DNA of 64,000 bases from Massospora cicadina (lineage: Eukaryota; Entomophthoromycota; Entomophthoromycetes; Entomophthorales; Entomophthoraceae), in assembly GCA_022478985.1 (NCBI GenBank), contig JAKSZP010002707.1, positions 1-64,000 on the forward strand. Reading direction: 5' to 3'. Position 1 is the stretch's first letter. The number at the start of each line of letters is the position of its first letter. The notes beneath the pieces are model-generated. The model was not told the DNA's origin. It saw nothing but the letters and a program-made list of their open reading frames with translations, and did no database searches. Below are positions 55,191 to 64,000 of the stretch, one piece after another. A program made the translations under genes and the position numbers.

Positions 55191-56245
55191 ATGGACTCAA
55201 TTCACTATCCTTCCATCCAAGAGGTTCTTGATGGAATAGGCATCCATTGCCATCTTGGTGATAATCTTGAATGGACCCAACCACAATGCATCTAGCTTGT
55301 TTCTTCTCCTAAAACCATGTGTATTGCAATAGGCAACTCTTTCATATATTTGGCATTCTAATTAGGCCGGTTGGTTATTATCATCATTCATTTTTGCCTT
55401 GGTCCTTTTCTTCAAGGTCATATTGAATGCTTTAGATTGCATTTTGATTAAGATATTTGACAATTAGATCAGGTACTGCTCAGCACTCATCTCAAATGTT
55501 GGCTCCACCACCAAATAAATTTAGTGGCAATGCAGACTTCCTTCTGTATAGTAACTCAAATGGCGTTTTTCCCATCGCCATATGATGTCTTATGTTGTAT
55601 GAAAATGTCATCAAACTGAGGTATGTTCCTCATGAGGAAGTTCTTCCTGCAACAAGCTTCCTCAGCGTCATGGCTAGCGTTTCATTGACCCACTATACCA
55701 GTCTTTTTGTATACGGTCAGTAAGGTACTGACATGACTCCTTAGGTCCCCATTATTTCATTTAATCGCAGGATCACATGAGACATGAAATTCGTTCCATT
55801 ATCATTCAACAAGACCTGCGGGCATCCATGTCAATATACATGTTGATCCAGGATAAACCTTGCAGTGCTTGTAGCGTCTGCTTTCACCAGGGCCTTTGTC
55901 TCAACCCATCTCGTCAGATGGTTGATTGCAACTATGATGTATTTGACTCCCCCTGTACTCATGGTTAGTGGTCCCATCATGTCAATGAACACTGTATGCC
56001 AGGCAAATCCAGGGTGAACTAGTCAATATTCAGTCATGTTCTTGTGAGGTTTGTGCAACTGGCACTCCACACAACAAGCCATATAATCCGCTACATTGTA
56101 GTTGATGGACTCCCAGTAATAATACTGGCAAATGTGATCAGTCATCTTCCTCAGGCCTCCATGCCTGACAACCTTATGAGCGGCTTGAACAATAGCCACT
56201 CATTCTGATGGCTTTAGAAATAGTAATCGTTTCCCATTGATCATC
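55191..56245 (-). pseudogene. Element C integrase
   Basis: Zinc region: AAHKVVRHGG and CCVECQ. Core: FIDMMGPL (first Asp), VAINHLTRW and LLNDNGTNF (second Asp); 36 codons further on, the catalytic Glu codon of LVEW reads TAG. The GPF module near 55280-55200 reads LGPFKIITKMAMDAYSIKNL, followed by VHA and YLK. In-frame stops are frequent, but the domain order is complete. Confidence 0.88.
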
Positions 56246-56880
56246 TTAAAAACTTGTCCATCCATGGTCTCAGTGTTTTCCATCGCTTTTCGCAGTATAC
56301 CTTGGTTTTCTCAAGGCTTGTTCCTGATTTCTCCTTAGACCATTCTCTGTAATAGCTCATCTGCTTGCTGGTATACCACTTGGACCATTGGTAACCTTGA
56401 TAAGCCATCTGCATTCTGATGAGAAGCTCCAGCTCAATGGACTATCTCATAATTTTAAGCCTGTAGCTTCAATACCCATCAGGTTAGTCACCCTTCCAGT
56501 TCTCTTAATTTTGAGTAGCTAACACAAAGAGGAGTGGTCCATCACCATTTAAAGTGCATTCCATGAATATACACCTGAAACTGTTAACATGCATATATTA
56601 TCACAAGTCATTCACGCTCAGTCATGGTGTAATTTCTCTCAGCTGCTGAGAGTGTCTGGCTCACATATGCTAACAGATATTTGTCCCTGAGTTTATCCAC
56701 TTGTCTCAGGATGGCGCCAATCACCATTAACTAAGCATTGGTCTATATTATAAATTCTCTATTGAAATTTGGATATTTCAAAATTTTAGAATCTATCAAA
56801 TATTGGTATAACTCATCAAAAGAACTATGGGCCTCTTCACTACAAAAAAAATCCTTTTTCAGATCCTTTATTAAATAAAA
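56246..56880 (-). pseudogene. Element C RNase H
   Basis: The minus strand reads GAILRQVDKLRDKYLLAYVS, QTLSAAERNYTMTERE, then IHGMHFK and EIVHxAGASHQNADGLSRLP at about 56450-56395. The TDxS start is decayed (TNA). Matches RNase H of A and B in wording and order. Confidence 0.82.
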
Positions 56881-56889
56881 TGGGGTTTG

Positions 56890-57710
56890 GCAATTCTCAC
56901 AAACTCCTGAATGAATCTTCAATAGTATCCAACCTTTCCAAGGAACACTTGGATATCTTGGACACTTTTTGCACAGCCACTTGCTCTATGAACTCGATTT
57001 TCTGGGCTTGCAGCTGCAGTCCACTAGAGTTGTTAACAAATCCCAGATATTATAGCTCTTTCTTAAGGAAGTGGCACATCATCGTCTTGAGCTTCAGGTT
57101 AGCTGCAGACAGTCTCTTAAAGACTTCTTCCAAGTGATTAAATGGTCAGTAAATTTCCTAATTAACACATTTATATCATCCAAGTAAACTAGGACGCATG
57201 AAAACTTAAAATCATTTAAAATGGCGTCTATGGCTCTTAGAACGTTGCAGGTGCATTGCATAAACCTTGTGGCATCCTCGTCAGTTGATACAGCCCCTGC
57301 GCGGTGGTGATTGCACATTTCTCTTGGTCATCCCTTGGCAAATCAATTTGCCAATATCCAGATATTAGATCCATTGTGGAGAAATAATTTGCTTCTTTTA
57401 ATTGATCAAGCGCATCATCAATTCATGGTAGTGGATATTAATCCTTCTTCATAATCTTATTCAGCTTCTGATAATTAATCACCACTCAATTAGAGCCACC
57501 CTTCTCTTCACAATTAGGATAGGGCTTGCCCAAGGACTCAACAGTATAACTAGAAGCCCATGCTTCACTATTTTGGATTTTTCCTCCACTACTGCTTCAA
57601 CCGCCTTCAATCATCTAATTGGTCTCATTCTTATTGGAAAATTTTCCCTAGTGTCAACTTTGTGGATTACATGTCTTGTGCATCCCAAATTGTGGTCATC
57701 CTGGGAAGAT
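56890..57710 (-). pseudogene. Element C reverse transcriptase
   Basis: Motif A region near 57380-57340 (STMDLISGYWQIDL with one or two changes). Frame 57318-57094 reads FSCVLVYLDDINVLIRKFTD (YLDD at 57186-57175). Fingers near 57560-57420 carry stops. The connection near 56960-56900 is partly readable. Confidence 0.85.
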
Positions 57711-57849
57711 ACCTCCTGATACTTGTCAAATAATTTGAGCACCTACTCCTGCTGTCTGTCCATCAGATCAACAAGTTGCTCTCAATTGACCTGTAGAATA
57801 ATACTTTTGGTCACCTCTGTCAGTAATCCTATTTCATTGAGGGTCCCAA

Positions 57850-58170
57850 AATCGTGTAATTTCCTCAATTCAGCCATCAGGATTAGATGAACAAATGCAA
57901 TGATATGATTCTTCTCAAAATTCATCAGTCTTTCACTCAAATTCGCCAGGAGTTCTCAAATTTCTCTATGGCCTGGCATAATTATTCCAGGAGCCAACCA
58001 AGGCTCTACTCTGGACTTCTTCCAGGGGCTTCCAACTTCTCCATACTGCAGCTCAGGTATCTCTAACGTCAATTCCATGTCAACTATGATCTGTGATCCT
58101 GGAATTATGGTTCTCGAAATTTTGATTCTTAAAAGAATTTCCCAATTTTCTAGGATATCCGTCGGCATTT
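57850..58170 (-). pseudogene. Element C dUTPase-like domain
   Basis: Frame 58168-57956 reads SRTIIPGSQIIVDMELTLEI, PELQYGEVGSPWKKSRVEPW and LAPGIIMPGHREI. After a stop it continues LLANLSERLMNFEKNHIIAF, VHLI and LHDFGT. Order and spacing follow trimeric dUTPases: PGS..IV.....(I)P, YGEV, PxxxS, GIIxxxxREIxxLLxNxS, the IAxxxL strand and the FG(S/T) box. GHREI replaces the IDxDYRGE aspartate, as in A (GHGEI). It lies between protease and RT. Confidence 0.82.
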
Positions 58171-58254
58171 CTCATTGTTTCTGGCCAATAAGTTAGTATT
58201 GAATTGGGACAATGCCGTCATTGTAAATCAGATTGATGAAGTTATTTTTCCTAA

Positions 58255-58690
58255 TTAATGGAGCTTTTTCATCTTTCTGATAAACCAATGGTAACTTCTG
58301 ACTAATATGGTCAACGTATCATCTTCAAAGTTACATTTAACTCTGTACTTCCGTAGAAACTCTGTCCCAATCAGAATATCATAGTTTTGGTTGGCCAAAT
58401 CTATTGCTGGGGAAGATACCACCAAGGATCTAAATTGGAGTGGTAGAGCGCTATACACTCCACTGGAGATTGTGGTATTCAGCCCAGCTGTCCCATATTC
58501 TTTGTGTCCTAAATTGGGTGAGATCCTCATCTTTTTTCACCAACTTGGTCAGGACAATACTGATAGGCGCTCCACTGTCAACTATTGCCTGCACCCATAC
58601 TTGATTAACTAGTATATCTATATATGTACACTTGGAGTATTGTAAAATCTTATTTACTGAGTGTATAGTGACATTATTTGTCAAATCAAG
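58255..58690 (-). pseudogene. Element C retropepsin
   Basis: Frame 58684-58451 reads CTYIDILVNQVWVQAIVDSG then APISIVLTKLVKK, with the D-S-G triad intact. A frameshift follows and frame 58530-58255 continues EYGTAGLNTTISSGVYSALP, DILIGTEFLRKYRV and DDTLTIL. This is the best template for the dead protease of A. Confidence 0.88.
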
Positions 58691-58699
58691 GGGATGAAT

Positions 58700-60320
58700 T
58701 ATTTACACTAATAGATCAGGAAATGATTCCTTGATCACGCTAAGGGGGATAAAAAGATTTGCCTCATTTAATTTGACCTCAGTAAATTCTTCCAGATTCT
58801 CCACGGCACAAACCTTGTCTTCCAGTTGTTGCACATACAGCCAAGAAACTTCCTTAATTATTTTGGGTCAATCCTTTTTTTCTCTGGATCTGGTTATTGC
58901 GTTCACATCTAAAATTGAATACTTAATATAGTTGATACTGCATGTCATCATTGACAAAAATATTATTAATGTCAATTTATTCATGTATTAATCAGAGGGA
59001 ATGGGTTTTTCTGAAGCTCTAGACTGTTCCTGTCTAGGCTATGGGCCCTTTTCCCAATTTTTGTGCAGGTTTGGCCTCTTTTGCCTGGACCACATTGATC
59101 TGTTCCTAAGACTTCTTGCAGTTAACAGCAAAGTGTCCTCTTCCTCCGCACTGTTGACAGCATTTTTCTTTCCTATCAATCCGCTTAAACTTTTTGGGCT
59201 TATTTCCCAGCATGGTTCAATTATTAGACTCCTTAGTGCTTTTGGTCCTCTTCATAGGATTTTAATTTCGTTCTGGACTTGGTTTGAAACTTCTTTAGGA
59301 GCATTAAATATAGCTCTCATAATTTTCAAGTGATCCACCATCTGTGAGGTGGTAATCTCAGTAGCAAACATGGAAGACATCATTTTATGTAAATTGCAAT
59401 AGGGCTGAAAGGCCACTTGCAGTGCAATCCGTACATCAAAATCATTTAGTACTTTTGAAACCACCAAAATCTGTGATTCTTGGTAGAAACAATTGAAAAA
59501 ACTTGCTAAGGATTCATCCTTCTTAATTGGATTCCCATGAATTCTTGCTTGCACTTTGACATGCGCGTAGGACTACCAAACTCTTTCATGATAGCCATCT
59601 TGCCCTCTTAGTATTAACAACCGTCCCCCTCTAGATGGGGTAACACTGGGTTCTGACAATTAATATCTAAACAGTTCATCACCGTCAAAGCCTTTTGAGA
59701 GTTGCTGTAACAATAAATTATTATGTCAAACAATTGGAAAAATGCAGGGGCATTATCTCAATGGAAAGTAAGTAATTTCAGCGTAGCTTTAAATTTTTCC
59801 AAATTTTCTCTAGTCCACTCTTGGTTTGTCTACTTGACTAACTTGAGGAGTGATTTTGGGAGTCATCTCAAAAATGGCTGTGATGCGGTCAGCATATTTT
59901 ATGGTATAGTCGCCTTATAAACTGGAGTTCTTTGAGTCCTCTCTTCAGCGTCAGTCTTCACATAGGGCTTACATTCACACTTATGAGTCTTCAACTCCTT
60001 GACTTGCTTCATCAGCCGCTCTATATCTGCGCTGAATGCCTGTAATCAAACGCAATCTGCTTCATGTTCCATTGTCAATAATAAAACTTCTTGGACTAAA
60101 TCACATTCCTTTTTCTTTAATAACTCTTACTTTTCATAGTAACACATTGTTAAAACTAGAGACATCTTTGACTCCTTCCTTAATATTGGTACTCTCCTCC
60201 AAGGCAGCAAATGCTCAATGATTACAGAATTTAAGGCGTTCTTGTTGACGGTTGCCAACTCCATCCAAAGTTTTCTTAACTCATCCTTATATGACATCTT
60301 GTCCTAGTGTATCCTACTCA
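58700..60320 (-). pseudogene. Element C gag
   Basis: The minus strand from the primer-binding site holds a charged coiled-coil region (60300-59950), capsid-like frame 59554-59252 (ASFFNCFYQESQILVVSKVL and QMVDHLKIMRAIFNAPKEV) and an intact CCHC knuckle at 59162-59118 (CQQCGGRGHFAVNC). The knuckle gives the reference for the split or mutated ones of A and B. Confidence 0.85.
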
Positions 60321-60328
60321 ACTATAAT

Positions 60329-60346
60329 CCCTGTAGTTAGCATAAT
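60329..60346 (-). promoter_or_regulatory. Degenerate primer-binding site of element C
   Basis: The minus strand reads ATTATGCTAACTACAGGG directly after the 5' LTR. It differs from the shared TGGTGCTCACTACAGGG by four substitutions and one extra base at the 5' edge; the 3' half is identical. Confidence 0.6.
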
Positions 60347-60347
60347 T

Positions 60348-61475
60348 TGTTTAATATCTAGGGGCTTCACTGCTCGTTCACATATATTAACCCCTATTTG
60401 ATAACTGCACAGTTTTGATGTGAACACTTCACGTTGTCTGATGATATATGATATATGATTGATAATAGTATGAAAACTACTATCTGTAGTTGGATAAATA
60501 ACCAGTGTTGGTCAAATGCTTGCCCTGTATTTCTCAACAAAATAATCTAGATGTCCTCTGTAGGGATTTAGACCCATATCCGCCTAACTTGATTTACATT
60601 CAGATCCTTAGTTTACGGCCTCTCTCTGATGACACAAAGTCAGCAGCAATTCACATCTAAGACCAGCTTCTCTTCTTAGAAATCTTGATCTTTTCTCTTT
60701 ATCCTATTTAAAAGTCCCCAATTAAAGCACACGGCAATAGTTTTCTTGAAGATGAATAAAACTAAAACTTAATAATGAATTCTGCTAAAGTCTGGGTTTT
60801 TTCTTTATTAAGTCATAAAGTATGGTTTTTTATTAAGTGAATTCTCAGGGGAATTTATAGAGGGAAATCTGCGCTATAACCTCAGTTGGTGCCTCAGCCT
60901 TGAAATGGCAGCCATTACCGTTAAACAACCTTGGTCATCTCATCAGCAATGTTCTTCCTCATATTGTTTAAGATTCCATCATCAGACATCCTTGAGACCT
61001 AAAAAGGAAAGAGTCAGAAAATGTGTCCCTAATGTTTTCTACTTGATCACAGCAAATCAACCATATTTGGAAAGCAACCTGCTTAGGTAATGAGACTTGT
61101 TACCCATTATAGTAGGTCACAAACCAACTGATCAATTTGCTAGTTGCAAGTGGCATCACTCACCTTGCAACTTAATCATAAATTCCTAATCAATCAGTGA
61201 TGAATCCTAACCGACCCCAATTGGTACACCTGATAGTCAATCATCAATCAACTATCATATGCCCCATTTTGTCAGCAACTCTGCCCAACGAGATCTTAAG
61301 CATTCACCCAGATTGATTGCCAATGGATCCAAACCAGGCGAATTATCTAAAAACCCTGAACATTATTATCCCAAAATTTGGGTCAACCAATATCTAATCA
61401 CATTCGCTATAGGGATTATCCCCTAGCAATCCATGGTAATCTAGATGGCTGGAAAGGTGGTCAAAAATCCCAACA
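60348..61475 (-). repeat. Element C 5' LTR
   Basis: 1128 bp, TGTTTAAT...CCCAACA, outer flank GCACC. The minus strand would carry the promoter; no unambiguous TATA box. Confidence 0.92.
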
Positions 61476-61480
61476 GCACC

Positions 61481-61829
61481 CTAATTGGCTTCCCAGGATT
61501 CTTGCAAAAGAGTTGAGGGGGAAGGCATTGAAGGTCTCAGATGGTGTCATAAAAGTTTTGGCAGCCTGTCTGCTGGATCAAGGAGAAATTTAGCAGAATA
61601 CTACCAAACTTTAACGGATTTTGTCAGATGATAAGATACTAACACTAATTTCACTGGAACCTGCCCTATCAGTATAATTAAATGTACAAATATCAGTAGT
61701 AAAATGTGTAATTTTCTGGTTTGATATTAAATCTAAGTTATTTAAATAAAATCAAATCTGACTTATTATGTAAATTAGGGCTTATATGTGAATTTTGGAT
61801 AGAGGGTCAATTCCTTAATTATACTCGGT
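61481..61829. other. No recognisable gene right of element C
   Basis: Continuation of the C insertion site; AT-rich, no motif. Confidence 0.4.
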
Positions 61830-62070
61830 GACCAGGTCACACTTGAGGTGGGCATGAGGGTCTTGCTGGATGCCCTAAACCGAACCACCTCTCTAAACAC
61901 CCCTTCATTCATTTTTAGCAGATCATAAGAGGAAATGGGGGAATAGAGGGAGGTTCTTTAGGAGCCAGGGCAAAAACTTACCACTCATCTACCACATGAG
62001 AATGGTCAGTGATCTGAGAGAGGGGCTCTACAGGGGGCTTGGGCCTCTTCCTGCTTCTGTGTGGAAATTT
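61830..62070 (+). repeat. D-family LTR fragment, copy 5
   Basis: tgaggtgggcatgagg, gtcttgctgga and gaaccacctc match 38863-38935 of copy 2 (gtgaggtgaggg, gtcttgctgg, gaaccacctc). The following 'ggttctttaggagccagggc' matches the ccctttggggccagagc block. No termini are seen. Confidence 0.55.
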
Positions 62071-63488
62071 CTCACAATCAAGCTGAAGGTGCAGGTCATC
62101 TGGACTTACACTTGCTCAGACATGCACAGCACATTATATAAGTGGACTTTGACACTATCTTAAACTTAACAGTTTTAAAGATAAGTTTCAAGGGTATAAA
62201 AAATTTTCAACTATATTTCTGGTGACCAATTTTTGAAATGATTGGCACAGTTCTATTTCAGCTAAATTTTTGTGGGACTTTATAGGGTAATCTTTTTGAT
62301 TATTGGTGAAATTTTTGTTTCATTATCATTCCAAATCATTGTCATATCGTATATAAATTAAAATGTCCTGATATATCAATGATGATATTGGTGGTATCCT
62401 ATTTTTACACATTTTCACATCAGACTTTAGATTTCATATTGGAAACTACTAAGTTAAGGCATCAGACTTCAGATTGAAGATTGACTTTTAACAAAATGAT
62501 TGGTGGAATCTTATCTTCATGCCATTTCAGCATTAGGTTTAAATTTGCAGATTGTTTATTATTTAGTTGATGTATTAGATTTTTGATATAAAAAGCTATT
62601 ATTCAGTTGCTTTGATGGAAGCAATTGGTTCTGGTCAAGTGGTTGGTGATTAGTTGATTCAATAGATTCAATTTGTTTTGGCCAAGTAGTTAGTGTTTTA
62701 GTTTTTGGTTGATCTGATAGACCTAATGATTTTTCTATGCAGTTTGGTAGTTAATTAAATAAGTTGATAAGTTCACTTACTTCCTTGGCTTATTGACAGC
62801 CATATACCAATATTGTTGAATCTCACTTGGAGTATTATCTCAATCTATGCTTTCTTTGTGAGATCCAATAATATATAGAATTATAGGTCTATTGTCTAAA
62901 GTAAACTAGTAATAGTAAATATAAAGTTAGGCCAGATTGAGAATATAATAAAATGTATAATATATCTGTTTAATTGAAATAATCTTTATGTTATAGCATT
63001 CATACTAAGCCCTAAATAGGATTGGAAATAATAAGATTTATGCATGGATAATACAATGTGGCTTTTGCCATGTAATAAAGTATTTGTATGGTCATTGATT
63101 AGTTATCTGAAACCCTAGAGGTTTTTTATAGTAAATGGATGGTTATAGATAGCACAAACATTAGGTCTCCATCCCAGATTTATATAATATAATTTGATGG
63201 ACAGTACTGGTACCTAAGTACAAACATTTTGGATCTAGATATTAAATAAAATGACAGTCAAGTTAGTACATCCAAAATTGAATATGGATCATCTTTGAGT
63301 CAACAAGATAATTACTTGATAAATTATGGTATCAGATAGGATATTCGCTGAATCTAAAATTGAGACTTATAGATATGAAATAGCATCTGAGTTTGATTTT
63401 ATTTTTAAAAATCTCTTTTAAGTGAAACTGATAATTAAATCTATCTTTATTATATTTTTCCAAGTAAGGGGGTGTTAGTGTAGTGGAA
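62071..63488. other. AT-rich sequence without recognised feature
   Basis: No coding motif on either strand, no long repeat. Short direct repeats of gattcaat-type words near 62650-62680 only. Confidence 0.5.
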
Positions 63489-63790
63489 ATGGCGTCCTAC
63501 TATTGCCCCTCATGCTGCAGATTCAATCAAGTCTTTGTCATGTTTATAAAAGACTTTATTGAGGGAACTAACTGCTAAGAAAAGTCTGGGCATCGAGAGT
63601 CAAAAAAGGTCAAGCTACAGGACTTCCCTGACTTAAAGCGCACTTTGGACCAACGCTGGGTGCAGGACAGATATGCCCAGGTTGGTTCAGGGGAAGTGCG
63701 TGATGCTCAGCCATGTATTATGGCAGTTGCGTTAAAACAGACGAGTTACTTTCTTAACAATGATGGTTTGGTTTGGTTTCTTGGATAACA
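63489..63790 (+). pseudogene. U2: copy 2 of unclassified ORF family U (most complete)
   Basis: From ATG 63489: MASYYCPSCCRFNQVFVM, FIKDFIEGTNC, a stop (63576), EKSGHRESKKVKLQDFPDLK, TLDQRWVQDRYAQVGSGEV, RDAQPCIMAVALKQTSYFLN and NDGLVWFLG, then a stop near 63788. Beyond it the same frame reads GFETIQFLPFPNWDGSTY. One stop in about 100 codons is far better than chance. The N-terminus has a CxxC pair. It matches no family I can name. No LTR adjoins it here. Confidence 0.62.
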
Positions 63791-63849
63791 AGGGTTTGAA
63801 ACCATTCAATTTTTACCATTTCCAAATTGGGATGGCTCAACTTACAATC

Positions 63850-64000
63850 AATCATTTAAGGTCATTTAATTTAAGCTACAGTACCCTGGCTGATGATGGG
63901 GTGCACCAATTGGTTTTTTTAACTTAGAACCATTATCTTCAATTGACAGCACCTCCCCTTGTTTAAAGTATGGTTCTCAAGACCAATTTTCCTTGTTGTT
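63850..64000. other. Right edge without recognised feature
   Basis: AT-rich sequence after U2; may be its continuation but frames are not readable. Confidence 0.3.

Larger units (their letters stand above)
51981..61475 (-). mobile_element. Element C: complete dead dUTPase-type Ty3/gypsy retrotransposon (9.5 kb) with an extra 2-kb 3' region
   Basis: LTRs at 51981-53141 (1161 bp) and 60348-61475 (1128 bp), TGTT...AACA. GCACC lies on both outer sides (51976-51980, 61476-61480), a perfect 5-bp target duplication. Minus strand: gag, protease, dUTPase-like domain, RT, RNase H, integrase, then 2 kb of extra sequence before the 3' LTR. In B that gap is about 40 bp. The longer 3' LTR is explained by a micro-insertion. 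Confidence 0.94.

Noticed and set aside
63472..63535. tRNA-like or SINE head (box A TAGTGTAGTGG and a box B-like GATTCAATC)
   Set aside because: The stretch overlaps the start of the U2 frame, box B is poor and no cloverleaf can be folded by eye; homology to U1 and U3 explains it better.
1..64000. CRISPR arrays, prokaryotic operons, rRNA or canonical tRNA genes
   Set aside because: Looked for regular short repeats with spacers, Shine-Dalgarno-led gene runs and conserved RNA cores; none seen.

Overview
This is an intergenic, transposon-saturated stretch of a eukaryotic nuclear genome. I find no intact host gene, no rRNA or tRNA gene and no prokaryotic signature. Nearly everything traceable is a dead retroelement: Ty3/gypsy LTR retrotransposons of two lineages plus LINE-type elements. 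They carry in-frame stops and frameshifts, mostly from C/T and G/A transitions, and CG dinucleotides look scarce by eye. A fungus with a large, repeat-rich genome and methylation- or RIP-like decay is my best guess. That is inference; an alga, protist, plant or animal cannot be excluded from this window.

Layout. 1-5013: minus-strand chromodomain-type Ty3 remnant (Chr-1) with a solo LTR (573-1408) inside its RT. 5020-20526: leader and 5' LTR of minus-strand element L. That LTR is split by complete minus-strand element A (6423-20396, LTR pair 1113 bp each), and A's gag zinc knuckle is itself split by a LINE (11894-17146, 17-bp target duplication). 20560-22757: plus-strand integrase fragment (J) and a 1.77-kb LTR of family D. 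23360-30711: complete plus-strand element B. 30900-35440: minus-strand chromovirus H with a chromodomain relic. 35456-49620: two more D LTRs and the remains of plus-strand chromovirus N. N's 5' LTR is split by a solo LTR (F) and complete element E (39516-46934), and E carries a 739-bp tandem duplication in its RT. 49621-51975: unassigned sequence and an orphan LINE ORF1-like relic. 51981-61475: complete minus-strand element C with a perfect 5-bp target duplication. 61481-64000: a D fragment, AT-rich sequence and a third copy of an unclassified ORF family (U).

Main result. Elements A, B, C and E share the order gag, protease, dUTPase-like domain, RT, RNase H, integrase. The dUTPase-like domain lies between protease and RT in all four and keeps the trimer-fold motifs and an FG(S/T) box, but has lost the motif-3 aspartate. 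Elements A, B, L and E (and C in degenerate form) share one primer-binding site, TGGTGCTCACTACAGGG. Together these define a Ty3/gypsy lineage I do not recognise. Two tiny 3'-tail insertions with the same tail and 17-bp target duplications, and the U family present in three copies, are further unexplained items.
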